The notes: a model not told the origin generated them from the sequence alone. 64,000 nucleotides of DNA from Tropicibacter naphthalenivorans (GCF_900176475.1 NZ_FWXX01000005.1:264187-328186); one strand, 5' to 3'; shown: positions 7,656 through 21,204, counted from the first letter of the stretch. A program made the numbers and translations.

Positions 7656-9296
7656 ATGATTTCATTTCAACGACCGTCCCGAACCCGCGCTCTCAAGGCC
7701 GCTGTCGCCGCTGGCGCGCTTTTCCTGGCCTCTGGCGCCGCTGCGCAGCAGGGGGATTCGGCGCTGACGTTTCAGGTGACCGCCTTCAAACAGGCCGTCG
7801 CGGAAAATATCGGTGCCGATGAGCAGATCGCGGCCTTTTATCGGGCGCGCAATTTCGAACCGATCTGGACGAGCGGCTCTGACGCGGACCGCGCGCGCCG
7901 TCTGGCCTTGATCGAGGCGTTCTCGCTGTCGGACGATCACGGGCTGCCCCGTGGCCGCTTTGATGCCAACGCCCTCAAGGCGCGCATGGCGCAGGCGCAG
8001 ACCGGGCGTGATCGTGGCCTGTTGGAAATTGAGCTGACGAACACCTTCTTGCAGTTTGCCCATGACATTCAGACCGGCGTCCTAGAGCCGGGCAAGGTGG
8101 TTCCGGCCATCAAGCGAGTGATTCCGCGCCGCGATGCCGCAGAGCTGCTGACCCGTCTGGTGGACGAAGACCCCACGGCGGTCATGCGTTCGCTGTCGCC
8201 AAGCAGCCCCGAATATGCCCGCCTGATGCGCGCGAAGCTGCGGCTGGAGCACCGGATCGCTCATGGCGGTTGGGGGCCGACGGTGCCGGGCGGCAGCCTG
8301 AAACCCGGTCAAAGCGGCAACGCCGTGGTGGCTTTGCGCAACCGTCTGACGGCGATGGGCTATTTGCAGCCGTCGCTGACGCAGACCTACGACAGCCGCA
8401 TCGAAGCGGCCGTGCGCGAGTTCCAAGAGGACATGGGCCTGACCGCCGATGGCGTGGCGGGCGGCTCGACCATGACGGCGCTGAACAAGTCGCCCGAAGA
8501 GCGGCTGAAATCCATCATGGTCGCCATGGAGCGCGAGCGCTGGCTGAACCTGCCCGACGGCCTTGGCCAGCGGCACGTGCGCGTCAACCTCGTGAACTTT
8601 CACGCGCAGATTTTCGACGACAACAAGCTGACCTTTGAAACCAAATCGGTGATCGGGCAGAACAAGTCGACCCATGAGACGCCGGAATTCTCCGACACGA
8701 TGGAGCATATGGTCATCAACCCGTCGTGGTATGTGCCGCGCTCGATCATCGTGTCCGAGTATCTGCCCGCCATGCGCGCCAACCCCTATGCCGCCGGTCA
8801 CCTGGAGGTGATCGATGCCCGGGGCCGTGTGGTGCCGCGCAGCAACGGGTTCTCGCAGTATTCCTCCCGCAGCTTCCCGTTCAACATGCGCCAGCCGCCG
8901 GGGCCGCGGAACGCCTTGGGCTCGGTCAAGTTCATGTTCCCGAACAAGTACAACATCTACCTGCACGACACCCCGTCGCAGGACCTCTTTGCGCGTGAGG
9001 TGCGCACCTTCAGCCACGGCTGCATCCGTCTGGACGACCCGCATGACTTTGCCTACACGCTGCTGGCCAAGCAGGAAAGCGATCCGGTGAACTACTTCCA
9101 GTCGATCCTGCGCACGGGTCAGGAAACCCATGTGGATCTGGTGGAGCCGGTGCCGGTGCATCTGATTTACCGCACCGCGTTCACCTCGGCCAAAGGTCAG
9201 ATGAACTATCGCAACGACGTCTATGGCCGCGATGCCCAACTGTGGCGCGCGCTGGAACGCGAAGGCGTCGCGCTGCGGGTTGGCAGAAACAGCTGA
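7656..9296 (+). CDS. L,D-transpeptidase (YcbB-like) with peptidoglycan-binding domain
   Basis: The 546-residue protein has a signal peptide (about residues 1-30, ending ASGAAAQ) and a scaffold domain (about 50-150). A PG_binding_1 domain follows (about 215-275, with GQSGNAVVALRNRL and a REFQEDMGL stretch), and then a YkuD catalytic domain (about 310-480). The catalytic cysteine is C456 in SHGCIRLDDP. These enzymes make 3-3 cross-links in peptidoglycan or attach proteins to it. The order of domains matches the YcbB/LdtD type. The start at 7656 has AAGGA upstream. A strong terminator follows 24 bases after the stop, so it is probably a single-gene unit. Confidence 0.9.
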   Translation: MISFQRPSRTRALKAAVAAGALFLASGAAAQQGDSALTFQVTAFKQAVAENIGADEQIAAFYRARNFEPIWTSGSDADRARRLALIEAFSLSDDHGLPRGRFDANALKARMAQAQTGRDRGLLEIELTNTFLQFAHDIQTGVLEPGKVVPAIKRVIPRRDAAELLTRLVDEDPTAVMRSLSPSSPEYARLMRAKLRLEHRIAHGGWGPTVPGGSLKPGQSGNAVVALRNRLTAMGYLQPSLTQTYDSRIEAAVREFQEDMGLTADGVAGGSTMTALNKSPEERLKSIMVAMERERWLNLPDGLGQRHVRVNLVNFHAQIFDDNKLTFETKSVIGQNKSTHETPEFSDTMEHMVINPSWYVPRSIIVSEYLPAMRANPYAAGHLEVIDARGRVVPRSNGFSQYSSRSFPFNMRQPPGPRNALGSVKFMFPNKYNIYLHDTPSQDLFAREVRTFSHGCIRLDDPHDFAYTLLAKQESDPVNYFQSILRTGQETHVDLVEPVPVHLIYRTAFTSAKGQMNYRNDVYGRDAQLWRALEREGVALRVGRNS

Positions 9297-9319
9297 CACG
9301 CCCCTATATATAATGTGTA

Positions 9320-9356
9320 AGACGCCGGTGCCTGAGCGGGGACCGGCGTCTTTTTC
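9320..9356 (+). terminator. Terminator of the L,D-transpeptidase gene
   Basis: AGACGCCGGT pairs perfectly with ACCGGCGTCT, followed by TTTTCTTT. It is a strong intrinsic terminator. Confidence 0.92.
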
Positions 9357-9422
9357 TTTGCGTGCTTGTCCCGGTCGCGCGCACAGCCTAAATCCTTGGG
9401 CAAGCCAACGGCAGGAGAAGAC

Positions 9423-10514
9423 ATGACCCACACCATCGCAGAGATCGCAGACGCTTTGGGCCTGTCTTTCCAAGGGGATGGAGGCTTGCATATTACATCC
9501 GTGGCCGAACCCGCACAGGCGCAGGCCGATCAGCTGGCGCTGGCCATGCGGCCCGACTTTGCCGAGGGGCTGCGCGACGGTCAGGCGCAGGCGGCGATGA
9601 TGTGGGACGGCGCGGATTGGCAGGGCTACGGCTTGCGCGCGGTGATCACCTCGCAGAGGCCGCGCTTTGCCATGGCGGGGCTGTCGGCGATGATGGACCT
9701 TGGGCAGGGCTACGTCGCGGGCATCCACCCCAGCGCGGTGATCGACCCCAGCGCGGTTCTGGGCGCGGAGGTCAGCGTCGGTCCCTTGGCAGTGATCGGC
9801 GCGCGGGCAGAGATTGGCGCAGGCAGCGTGATCGGCCCGCAGGCGCAGATCGGCACAGCGGCGCGCATCGGCGCGGGGGCGGTGATCCATGCCGGCGTGC
9901 GCATCGGCGCGCGCGTGACCATCGGCGCGCGGTTCATCGCCCAGCCCGGCGCGGTGGTCGGCGCGGATGGGTTCTCCTTTGTGACGCCAGAGCCTTCGGG
10001 GGTGGAAAAAGCCCGCGCGAGCCTTGGGGCCGAGGGCACGGACGACGCGCAAAGCTGGGCGCGAATCCACTCGCTCGGTGGTGTGACCATCGGCGACGAC
10101 GTGGAACTGGGCGCCAACAGCTGCATCGACCGCGGCACCGTGCGCGACACCCGCGTGGGCAACGGCTGCAAGTTCGATAACCTCGTGCAGATCGGCCACA
10201 ATGTGGTGATCGGCAACGATTGTCTGATCTGCGCGCAGGTGGGCGTCGCGGGCTCGACGGTGATCGGCAACAATGTGGTGCTGGGCGGGCAGTCGGGCGT
10301 CTCTGACAACCTGCGCATCGGCGATCGGGCGATCTTGGGCGGCGCGTCGGTGGTTCTCTCCAACGTGCCAGAGGGGCGCGTGATGCTGGGTTATCCGGCT
10401 GTCAAAATGGAGACACATGTAGAGAGTTATAAGGGGCTACGCCGGTTGCCGCGGCTGTTCCGCGACGTTGCGGACCTCAAGAAAGCGGTTTCAAAACTGG
10501 CGGGGAATGACTAA
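9423..10514 (+). CDS. lpxD: UDP-3-O-(3-hydroxyacyl)glucosamine N-acyltransferase
   Basis: The 363-residue protein adds the amide-linked acyl chain to UDP-3-O-acyl-glucosamine in lipid A synthesis, using acyl-ACP in the cytoplasm. It has the N-terminal uridine-binding domain followed by a long left-handed beta-helix of hexapeptide repeats (many IGxxxxI units from about residue 100 to 330). The expected catalytic histidine is H259 in [11 protein letters not shown]. The start at 9423 follows an AGGAG site. Unusually it is not next to fabZ/lpxA/lpxB; instead a carrier protein and ketosynthase gene follow 33 bases later. Confidence 0.93.
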   Translation: MTHTIAEIADALGLSFQGDGGLHITSVAEPAQAQADQLALAMRPDFAEGLRDGQAQAAMMWDGADWQGYGLRAVITSQRPRFAMAGLSAMMDLGQGYVAGIHPSAVIDPSAVLGAEVSVGPLAVIGARAEIGAGSVIGPQAQIGTAARIGAGAVIHAGVRIGARVTIGARFIAQPGAVVGADGFSFVTPEPSGVEKARASLGAEGTDDAQSWARIHSLGGVTIGDDVELGANSCIDRGTVRDTRVGNGCKFDNLVQIGHNVVIGNDCLICAQVGVAGSTVIGNNVVLGGQSGVSDNLRIGDRAILGGASVVLSNVPEGRVMLGYPAVKMETHVESYKGLRRLPRLFRDVADLKKAVSKLAGND

Positions 10515-10547
10515 ATCACGGGCAATTCGGTAAGGGGACCGCGCGAA

Positions 10548-10808
10548 ATGGAAGTCAAACAGCAGGTGATCGAGATCATCGCCGAGCAGGCGTTGCTGGA
10601 GCCTTCGGATGTGACCATGGACAGCACGCCCGAGGATTTGGGAATTGATTCCATGGGCTTGGTCGAATCGATCTTTTCCATCGAAGAGGCCTTTGACATC
10701 TCTATCCCGTTCAATGCCAACGCCCCCAGCGAGAGCGATTTCGACATTTCCAGCGTCGCCAGCATCGTGGCGGGCATCGAACGTCTGATTGCCGAGAAAA
10801 CGTCGTGA
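10548..10808 (+). CDS. Acyl carrier protein, dedicated type
   Basis: The 86-residue acidic protein is an acyl carrier protein; Ser35 in GIDSMGLVE is the expected 4'-phosphopantetheine site. It differs from housekeeping AcpP, which normally has the DSLDTVE motif, so it is probably a specialised carrier. It overlaps the ketosynthase gene by 4 bases (GTGA) and lies 33 bases after lpxD, so the three genes likely form one operon. The likely partner is the adjacent ketosynthase; whether it also serves LpxD is inference. Confidence 0.9.
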   Translation: MEVKQQVIEIIAEQALLEPSDVTMDSTPEDLGIDSMGLVESIFSIEEAFDISIPFNANAPSESDFDISSVASIVAGIERLIAEKTS

Positions 10809-12013
10809 AACGGGTTGTCATCACCGGCGCGGGAACGATCAACGCGCTGGGATCGTCGGTGCCTGCCACGCTCGAGGCCATGCGCGAAGGGCGCTGCGGC
10901 ATTTCCGAGCTGGAATTTCGCGACGTGGACCGGCTGGCGATCACCATCGGCGGGCAGGTCAAAGGCTTTGAGCCTGAGCGCGTGTTCAACCGCCAGCAGC
11001 TGGCTTTGTATGATCGCTTTACCCAGTTCACCTTGATCGCCGCGCGTGAAGCGGTTGCGCAATCGGGGCTGACCTTTCACGACGCCTTGTCCGAACGGTC
11101 CGGCGTGGTGCTGGGCACCTCTGGCGGCGGCTTGACGACTCAGGACGAAAATTACCGCGCCGTCTATGAGGAGGGGAAGAATCGCGTTCACCCCTTTGTG
11201 GTGCCGAAGCTGATGAACAATGCCGCCGCGAGCCATGTGAGCATGGAATTCAACCTGCGCGGGCCGAGCTTTACCGTTGCTACCGCCTGCGCGTCGTCGA
11301 ATCACGCCATGGGGCAGGCGTTTCACATGATCCGCTCGGGCATGTGTGACGCGATGATCACCGGCGGGTCCGAATCGATGCTGTGCTTTGGCGGGGTGAA
11401 GGCTTGGGAAGGGCTGCGCGTCATGACCAAGGACGCCTGCCGCCCGTTCAGCGCCAACCGCAACGGCATGGTGCAGGGCGAGGGCGCGGGGGTGTTCGTC
11501 TTTGAGGAATACACCCACGCCAAGGCCCGCGGGGCCGAGATATTGGCCGAAGTGCGTGGATTCGCAATGACGTCTGACGCGGCGGACATCGTGATGCCGT
11601 CGAAGCAAGGCGCCGCGAGGGCAATCGCGGGAGCCATGCGCGACGGCGGGATCGACCGGGCCGAGGTGGGCTATATCAACGCCCACGGCACCGGCACGGC
11701 GGCCAACGACAAGACGGAATGCGCGGCGGTGGCGGACGTCTTTGGCCCGCACGCGGATGCCTTGATGATGTCCTCGACCAAGTCGATGCACGGCCATTTG
11801 ATCGGCGGGACCGGCGCGGTCGAGCTGCTGGCCTGCATCATGGCGCTGCGCGACGGGGTGATCGCGCCGACCATTGGCTATCAGGAACCGGACCCGGAAT
11901 GCGCGCTGGACGTTGTGCCGAACGAGGCGCGCGAGGCCTCGGTCGACGTGGTTTTGTCCAACGCATTTGCCTTTGGCGGGCTGAACGCGGTGCTGGCGCT
12001 CAGCCGGGTGTAA
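10805..12013 (+). CDS. Beta-ketoacyl-ACP synthase (FabF-like)
   Basis: The 402-residue protein is a thiolase-fold condensing enzyme with the complete FabF/FabB-type Cys-His-His triad: C162 in ATACASSNHA, H294 in NAHGTGTA and H329 in SMHGHLIGGTG. It would condense malonyl-ACP with an acyl chain to give 3-oxoacyl-ACP. It starts with GTG inside the stop codon of the carrier-protein gene, so translation is coupled. Because it is beside lpxD and a special carrier rather than the fab cluster, a role in making a particular lipid A or other specialised acyl chain is plausible but unproven. Confidence 0.88.
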   Translation: MKRVVITGAGTINALGSSVPATLEAMREGRCGISELEFRDVDRLAITIGGQVKGFEPERVFNRQQLALYDRFTQFTLIAAREAVAQSGLTFHDALSERSGVVLGTSGGGLTTQDENYRAVYEEGKNRVHPFVVPKLMNNAAASHVSMEFNLRGPSFTVATACASSNHAMGQAFHMIRSGMCDAMITGGSESMLCFGGVKAWEGLRVMTKDACRPFSANRNGMVQGEGAGVFVFEEYTHAKARGAEILAEVRGFAMTSDAADIVMPSKQGAARAIAGAMRDGGIDRAEVGYINAHGTGTAANDKTECAAVADVFGPHADALMMSSTKSMHGHLIGGTGAVELLACIMALRDGVIAPTIGYQEPDPECALDVVPNEAREASVDVVLSNAFAFGGLNAVLALSRV

Positions 12014-12097
12014 GCCCGGCGAAGGCTGATCCAAAGGGGCGCTTCCGCGCGCTTTGATACACGCTAGACGATAGCTGACATGCCGTCTGGCGCGGGG

Positions 12098-13240
12098 TTA
12101 ATAGCCGCGCCAGATCCACCCACCACCGTAAATCCGCGAGCTGTCCGGGTCGTAAAAGACGCAAGCCTGCCCCGGCGAGACGCCTTCTTCGGGCGTCAGC
12201 AATTCCACTTCGGCGGTGGTGTCCGACAGCGGGCGAATGATGGCTTCACGCGGCGGGCGGGTCGAGCGGACCTTGACCGACAGATGCCATTCTTTCTGCG
12301 AAGTGAAGGGCTTATCCCCCAGCCAGTTGATCTCGCGCACGGGGATGGTGCGGGTCGCCAGCAGCTCTTTGGGGCCGACCACGACTTGCTTTTTGTCCAC
12401 GTCCAGCCGCACCACATACAGCGGTTCGGATAGCCCGCCGATTCCCAGACCCCGGCGCTGGCCGATGGTGTAGTGGATGACGCCTTTGTGCTCGCCCAAA
12501 ACGCGACCATCTGCATGGACGATCTGACCGGGCTCGGCGGCACCGGGGCGCAGTTTCTCGATCACGCCAGCATAGTTGCCGTCGGGCACAAAACAGATGT
12601 CCTGACTGTCGGGCTTGTCCGCCACGGCCAGCCCGTATTTCGCCGCCAGCGCGCGTGTCGCATCCTTGGAGGGCAGGTGGCCCAGCGGAAACCGCAGGAA
12701 TTCCAGCTGCTCGGGCGTGGTCGAAAACAGGAAATAGCTTTGATCGCGATTCGCATCCGCCGCGCTGTGCAGTTCCGGGCCGGTTTCACCCATTTTGCGC
12801 TGGATATAATGGCCGGTCGCCATGCAGTCGGCCTCGAGATCCTTGGCGGTTTCCAGCAGATCCTTGAACTTTACCCGTTCGTTGCAGCGAATGCAGGGCA
12901 CCGGGGTCGCGCCGCCCAGGTACGATTCGGCGAATTCCTCGATCACGGCTTCTTGAAAGATGTTTTCGTAATCGAGCACGTAATGGGGGAATCCCATTTC
13001 CTCGGCGACCCGCCGCGCGTCGTGAATATCGATTCCCGCGCAGCAGGCTCCTTTCTTGGCCAGGGCCGCGCCGTGGTCATAAAGTTGCAGCGTAACGCCG
13101 ACCACATCGTAGCCTTCTTCCTTCAATTTTGCCGCAACAACCGAAGAATCCACGCCGCCGGACATGGCGACGACGACTCGGGTTTCCGAAGGCGGTTTGG
13201 GAAAGCCCAGTGAATTCAAAGGGCTAGGATCGAGGGGCAT
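12098..13240 (-). CDS. mnmA: tRNA-uridine 2-sulfurtransferase
   Basis: The 380-residue enzyme introduces the 2-thio group of U34 in tRNA-Lys, -Glu and -Gln. The ATP-binding PP-loop AMSGGVDSS is near residue 25. The expected catalytic cysteines are C119 in [11 protein letters not shown] and the one in [11 protein letters not shown]. The sulfur donor relay is not in this window. The start at 13240 has a GGAG site. Length is normal for the family. It is transcribed toward the ketosynthase gene and away from sciP; 124 bases separate its start from the sciP start. Confidence 0.95.
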   Translation of the reverse strand: MPLDPSPLNSLGFPKPPSETRVVVAMSGGVDSSVVAAKLKEEGYDVVGVTLQLYDHGAALAKKGACCAGIDIHDARRVAEEMGFPHYVLDYENIFQEAVIEEFAESYLGGATPVPCIRCNERVKFKDLLETAKDLEADCMATGHYIQRKMGETGPELHSAADANRDQSYFLFSTTPEQLEFLRFPLGHLPSKDATRALAAKYGLAVADKPDSQDICFVPDGNYAGVIEKLRPGAAEPGQIVHADGRVLGEHKGVIHYTIGQRRGLGIGGLSEPLYVVRLDVDKKQVVVGPKELLATRTIPVREINWLGDKPFTSQKEWHLSVKVRSTRPPREAIIRPLSDTTAEVELLTPEEGVSPGQACVFYDPDSSRIYGGGWIWRGY

Positions 13241-13364
13241 GACAAGTCTCCGTGGAATAAACGGAATATAGGAAAATACGAAATACTCTCAAGAGCGGGT
13301 TTTAGAGGGCGTTAAGACGGACGTGGCTTGATAGCGCCAAGTTAATCGCGTGGAGAACGAAAAA

Positions 13365-13637
13365 ATGTATCTCAAAAAGGTAGATGGCCCGCGTGCGGTA
13401 AAACTACCGGACGGTAGCACCATGACCCGTGCGGATTTGCCCCCGGCGGATACGCGCCGATGGGTTGCATCGCGCAAGGCCGCTGTCGTCAAGGCCGTCC
13501 AGTTTGGATTAATCTCGGAAGAACAGGCGCTTGATCGGTATGAGCTTAGCGATGAGGAGCTGTCAGAGTGGATGACTGCGGCGGCGCAGCATGGCGAAGA
13601 GGCGCTCAAGGTCACCCGCGTCCAGAAATTCCGGTAG
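13365..13637 (+). CDS. sciP: SciP, DUF1153 CtrA inhibitor
   Basis: The 90-residue DUF1153 protein carries the diagnostic LPPADTRRWVASRKAAVVKAV helix region and the closing VTRVQKFR. In Caulobacter SciP is a helix-turn-helix protein that blocks transcription by CtrA. Immediate linkage to ctrA (101 bases downstream, same strand) strengthens the call. I chose the ATG at 13365 because GGAG lies 9 bases before it; a GTG at 13350 would add five residues and overlap that site. Confidence 0.9.
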   Translation: MYLKKVDGPRAVKLPDGSTMTRADLPPADTRRWVASRKAAVVKAVQFGLISEEQALDRYELSDEELSEWMTAAAQHGEEALKVTRVQKFR

Positions 13638-13670
13638 CAAACATTTAAATTTGCGTGTTCCTGACGTATG

Positions 13671-13686
13671 GTAAGAAGGCGTTAAC
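13671..13686 (+). promoter_or_regulatory. Imperfect CtrA box upstream of ctrA
   Basis: GTAA, seven bases, TTAAC fits the CtrA consensus TTAA-N7-TTAAC except for the first base. It lies 53 bases before the ctrA start codon, suggesting autoregulation. Confidence 0.45.
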
Positions 13687-13738
13687 CTTTTTCGATCACG
13701 TTCGGGGAGACCCGAAGATGTTACTTGGAGACCTCTAT

Positions 13739-18728
<4,990 letters not shown>

Positions 18729-18737
18729 TCCAAAGAA

Positions 18738-18773
18738 AAACGGGCTGCCCGTGGAAGCGGAGCCAGCCCGTTT
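18738..18773 (+). terminator. Probable terminator of ligA-recG
   Basis: AAACGGGCTG pairs perfectly with CAGCCCGTTT across a 16-base loop region. The T tract is short, so efficiency is uncertain. Confidence 0.65.
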
Positions 18774-18814
18774 GAAGTGTGGTTTTACGCCGTGAAAAGT
18801 GAGACGACTCACTT

Positions 18815-18899
18815 TGTTCTCAAATGTTCTCAAAAAGTTCTTTACACGTAGTTAATTTCATGAGAACAAATAGGCAACGCAAGAGAACATCGGAGAACA
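18815..18899. repeat. Inverted repeat, 17-base arms, flanking the small-gene promoter
   Basis: The arm at 18815-18831 and the reverse complement of 18883-18899 agree in 15 of 17 bases; the two mismatches are adjacent in the middle. Each arm contains two GTTCTC/GAGAAC units. The right arm overlaps the GGAG ribosome-binding site of the 40-residue gene, while the left arm overlaps the LexA box. It could act as paired operator DNA or, if transcribed whole, as an RNA stem hiding the ribosome-binding site. Confidence 0.7.
18826..18840 (+). promoter_or_regulatory. LexA (SOS) box
   Basis: GTTC, seven bases, GTTC matches the alphaproteobacterial LexA direct-repeat consensus exactly. It lies 63 bases before the start of the 40-residue gene. 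An extra GTTC at 18816 is spaced by six bases instead of seven. Confidence 0.75.
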
Positions 18900-18903
18900 C
18901 GCC

Positions 18904-19026
18904 ATGCTCGACACTGTTAAGATCGCTCTGACGCGCCAGAACAACATGTTGTGGCAGGACGCGCTTGGTGCACTGTCCTTGGCGGTCATTTTCTTTGGTG
19001 CTCTGCATCTGCCTACGGTTTTCTAA
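18904..19026 (+). CDS. Small 40-residue membrane peptide, probably SOS-controlled
   Basis: The frame ATG to TAA encodes 40 residues: a polar N-terminal part with charged residues (D3, K6, R11), then WQDALGALSLAVIFFGALHL, a single predicted membrane span, and a short end LPTVF. GGAG lies 8 bases before the ATG. It has its own upstream LexA box and inverted repeat and a downstream terminator at 19191, so it looks like an independent transcription unit. Small SOS-induced inner-membrane proteins that stop division (SidA, DidA) are known in Caulobacter; this one resembles them in size and context only, not in recognised sequence. Function is therefore a hypothesis. Confidence 0.7.
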   Translation: MLDTVKIALTRQNNMLWQDALGALSLAVIFFGALHLPTVF

Positions 19027-19190
19027 ACCGCTTTGGTGTGTTCCCTGCCGGGGGCTGCCAATCTTTTTCTGCCTGCGTTTAGCGCTGTGAACATTGCGTG
19101 CATCACCTGTCCCGATGCACCTGCCTGTCCCCTTCGGTACGCCTGCCTGTCACCGAATTTGTTCAAAGGCGCTGATCAGACGCATACTTT

Positions 19191-19228
19191 CCGCCGCCTC
19201 TTCCCCAAGAGTGCGGCGGTTTTTTTTT
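19191..19228 (+). terminator. Strong intrinsic terminator
   Basis: CCGCCGC pairs with GCGGCGG and is followed by nine T. The 164 bases between the small gene and this hairpin hold no convincing frame; they contain an exact direct repeat of CCTGCCTGTC at 19120 and 19142. The region may be a long 3' untranslated end or a small RNA. Confidence 0.93.
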
Positions 19229-20630
19229 ATATTTTATAGGCCAAGCGCAGACCGCCCCAGTGACGGCCCTGAACGTGGATCGGTGCGGACAGATCCTTCA
19301 TCATGGCAAAGACGCCGCCGCCCATGTCGCGCCGATAGACCTGTAGAAGGAACGGTTTTTCGTTTTGCCCGGCCTTGAGCCCGACCCGGTCGTCAAAAAT
19401 CCGTCGATTTCGACAGTTTGCCGCGTTCCAAACCGGGTCCGGCCCCTGCGGGTGCGAAAATTTCTTGTTATGCGTGGGCAGGTAGCCATTGGTGTCCACG
19501 GCTGCACAGAACACGATCCGCGAATCGTGATCCAGCACGGGTTCTTGGATCGGCGGCAGCAGGCGGTCGGTCAGCCGCGTAAAGGGCGCTAAAACCTGCT
19601 CGGGGTTACTGCCAGCAATCGGTTGGTAACTTTGGTTAAACAGTTGCTCGATCGTGATGTGGCCAGAGCGCACAGCGGCGTCAAAGGCCATGCTGATCTG
19701 GCCCGCCAGGTCCTGCACCAAGGTGATCATCGCGCCGTCTTCGCCGCTACCGCCCAAGGCGACCGCGTGTTGCAAGATGCCTTCGGAGGTGTCGATCAGG
19801 TTTTCACAGCGTTTGTTGGCCTCATCAACGCCCTTGGCGACAGCCGCGATCGATTCTGCGATGTCATCGACGGCGTTGCCGGTGTGATCCATAGCCTCCT
19901 TGGACCGGGCCGCATCCTGCGACAAGGCGTGGGCATCGTCGCGCAGGCGGCTCATGCCGGCTTCGATCTCGGCCAAGGCGCGATCCGTCTGGCCCGAGCG
20001 CGTCAAAACCGTTTCGGCCTGCGTGACGGTTTCCTGGGCACCGCGATGCAACCGCGACATCCACTCGGACAGTTCGGCGACGGTTTCGGTAATGGTTTCA
20101 GCGGCATCGGTGGTTTTTCCACTCAGATCCTTGACCGAATCCGCGACGATGGAAAAGCCCTTGCCAGCTTGTCCGGCGCGCGCGGCCTCAATCTTGGCGT
20201 TGATGGCAAGGATATGCACCTGAGAGGCGATATCGGTGATCAATGCGTTGGAATTGCGCACCGCGTGCAGCAGCTTTTCCACGATTTCGGTTTCGGAATG
20301 CACGCTGCGGACCCATTCGGCCAGCGACTGCGAGCTTTGCCCGGACTCGGCGATCAAGCTGGTCGAGGTGCGCACCTGCTCGATGGCATCATCCGCAGCC
20401 AAAACCATGCGATCCACCGCAGCGACCGTCGATTCACTGGCTCTTGCAAGGCCCGCAGTGTTGTTTTGAACGCCTTGCAGCAGCGTCAGCTGGCTTTTGC
20501 AGCGATTGTCCAAATCCTGCAAAAAACCAACGATATCAACAATTTCATGCCCCAATCCGGTGGCGGATTCGGTCAGCTCTGCCAGCTCTTTGGACGCGTC
20601 GGGCGCGTCGAAGTTCGTATTTTCCTGCAT
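19227..20630 (-). CDS. Soluble methyl-accepting chemotaxis-type protein with C-terminal sensory region
   Basis: The 467-residue protein has no membrane span. About residues 60-300 form the coiled-coil MCP signalling domain with its hairpin tip AINAKIEAARAGQAGKGFSIVAD. From about residue 340 to the end is a globular region with YLPTHN, CRNRRIFDDR, LLQVYRRDMGGG and GRHWGGLRLAY, a module I have seen at the C-terminus of alphaproteobacterial receptors and take to be Cache/PAS-like. It should sense a cytoplasmic signal and feed a CheA kinase. No che genes are nearby. The start at 20630 follows AAAGGCGAG. Its stop overlaps the terminator T tract of the opposite strand. Confidence 0.82.
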   Translation of the reverse strand: MQENTNFDAPDASKELAELTESATGLGHEIVDIVGFLQDLDNRCKSQLTLLQGVQNNTAGLARASESTVAAVDRMVLAADDAIEQVRTSTSLIAESGQSSQSLAEWVRSVHSETEIVEKLLHAVRNSNALITDIASQVHILAINAKIEAARAGQAGKGFSIVADSVKDLSGKTTDAAETITETVAELSEWMSRLHRGAQETVTQAETVLTRSGQTDRALAEIEAGMSRLRDDAHALSQDAARSKEAMDHTGNAVDDIAESIAAVAKGVDEANKRCENLIDTSEGILQHAVALGGSGEDGAMITLVQDLAGQISMAFDAAVRSGHITIEQLFNQSYQPIAGSNPEQVLAPFTRLTDRLLPPIQEPVLDHDSRIVFCAAVDTNGYLPTHNKKFSHPQGPDPVWNAANCRNRRIFDDRVGLKAGQNEKPFLLQVYRRDMGGGVFAMMKDLSAPIHVQGRHWGGLRLAYKI

Positions 20631-20682
20631 GTCTCGCCTTTCACGCTGCCTCTCCGGGTAGCACAATGAGACAAACAGAGCG

Positions 20683-21135
20683 TTAAGCGGTGTGCGCGGC
20701 CAAAGCCTGATCCATCGCCTCGCAGGCAGCTTCCAGCGCCAAGAGGATAGACGCGTGGCGATTTTTATAGGCCGCGGCGGGGCGCAACACTTCGAGCCCG
20801 TCAAAAGGCGCAGGCGGGGTGGGGCCGTCTTCCTTGAGCATGGCTTTGAGCGCATCACGCGCCGCGACGATCTGCTCCTTGGTGCAGCCGATGATGGCCC
20901 CGCCAACGACCGACGCCGCAGCCTGACCCAGAGCGCAGGCTTTGACATCTTGACCGTAGTCGGTGACCTTGCCGTCTTGCACGGCCACATCCACCGTCAC
21001 AGTGGACCCACACAGGGGCGAGCGTTTCTTGACGGTCGCATCGGGCGCTTCCAAGCGGTCGGTCCGGGGAATGTCCCCGGCGAGTTCGAGAATCTTCCCG
21101 GAATAAAGCTTGATCAGGTCGTTTTCGCGGGACAT
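20683..21135 (-). CDS. NifU/IscU-like iron-sulfur scaffold protein
   Basis: The 150-residue protein matches the U-type scaffold fold with cysteines in SPLCGSTV and KACALGQAAAS, plus a further one in IIGCTKEQ. The classical third ligand near the C-terminus of IscU is not obvious, as in several SufU/NifU-like alphaproteobacterial homologs. It probably assembles or carries Fe-S clusters in the cytoplasm. It is followed by the chemoreceptor gene on the same strand after 52 bases and is divergent from hisI, with no other Fe-S assembly gene adjacent. Confidence 0.82.
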   Translation of the reverse strand: MSRENDLIKLYSGKILELAGDIPRTDRLEAPDATVKKRSPLCGSTVTVDVAVQDGKVTDYGQDVKACALGQAAASVVGGAIIGCTKEQIVAARDALKAMLKEDGPTPPAPFDGLEVLRPAAAYKNRHASILLALEAACEAMDQALAAHTA

Positions 21136-21204
21136 GGCTTTCCCTTTATCGCTGTCTTCTCATAAATAGGCGTGGATTTCCCCGATGCAAAAAGGTTTTT
21201 GCCC

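Noticed and set aside
19033..19239. A 68-residue frame after the small membrane-peptide gene.
   Set aside because: It starts with TTG without a ribosome-binding site and runs through the terminator hairpin and its T tract.
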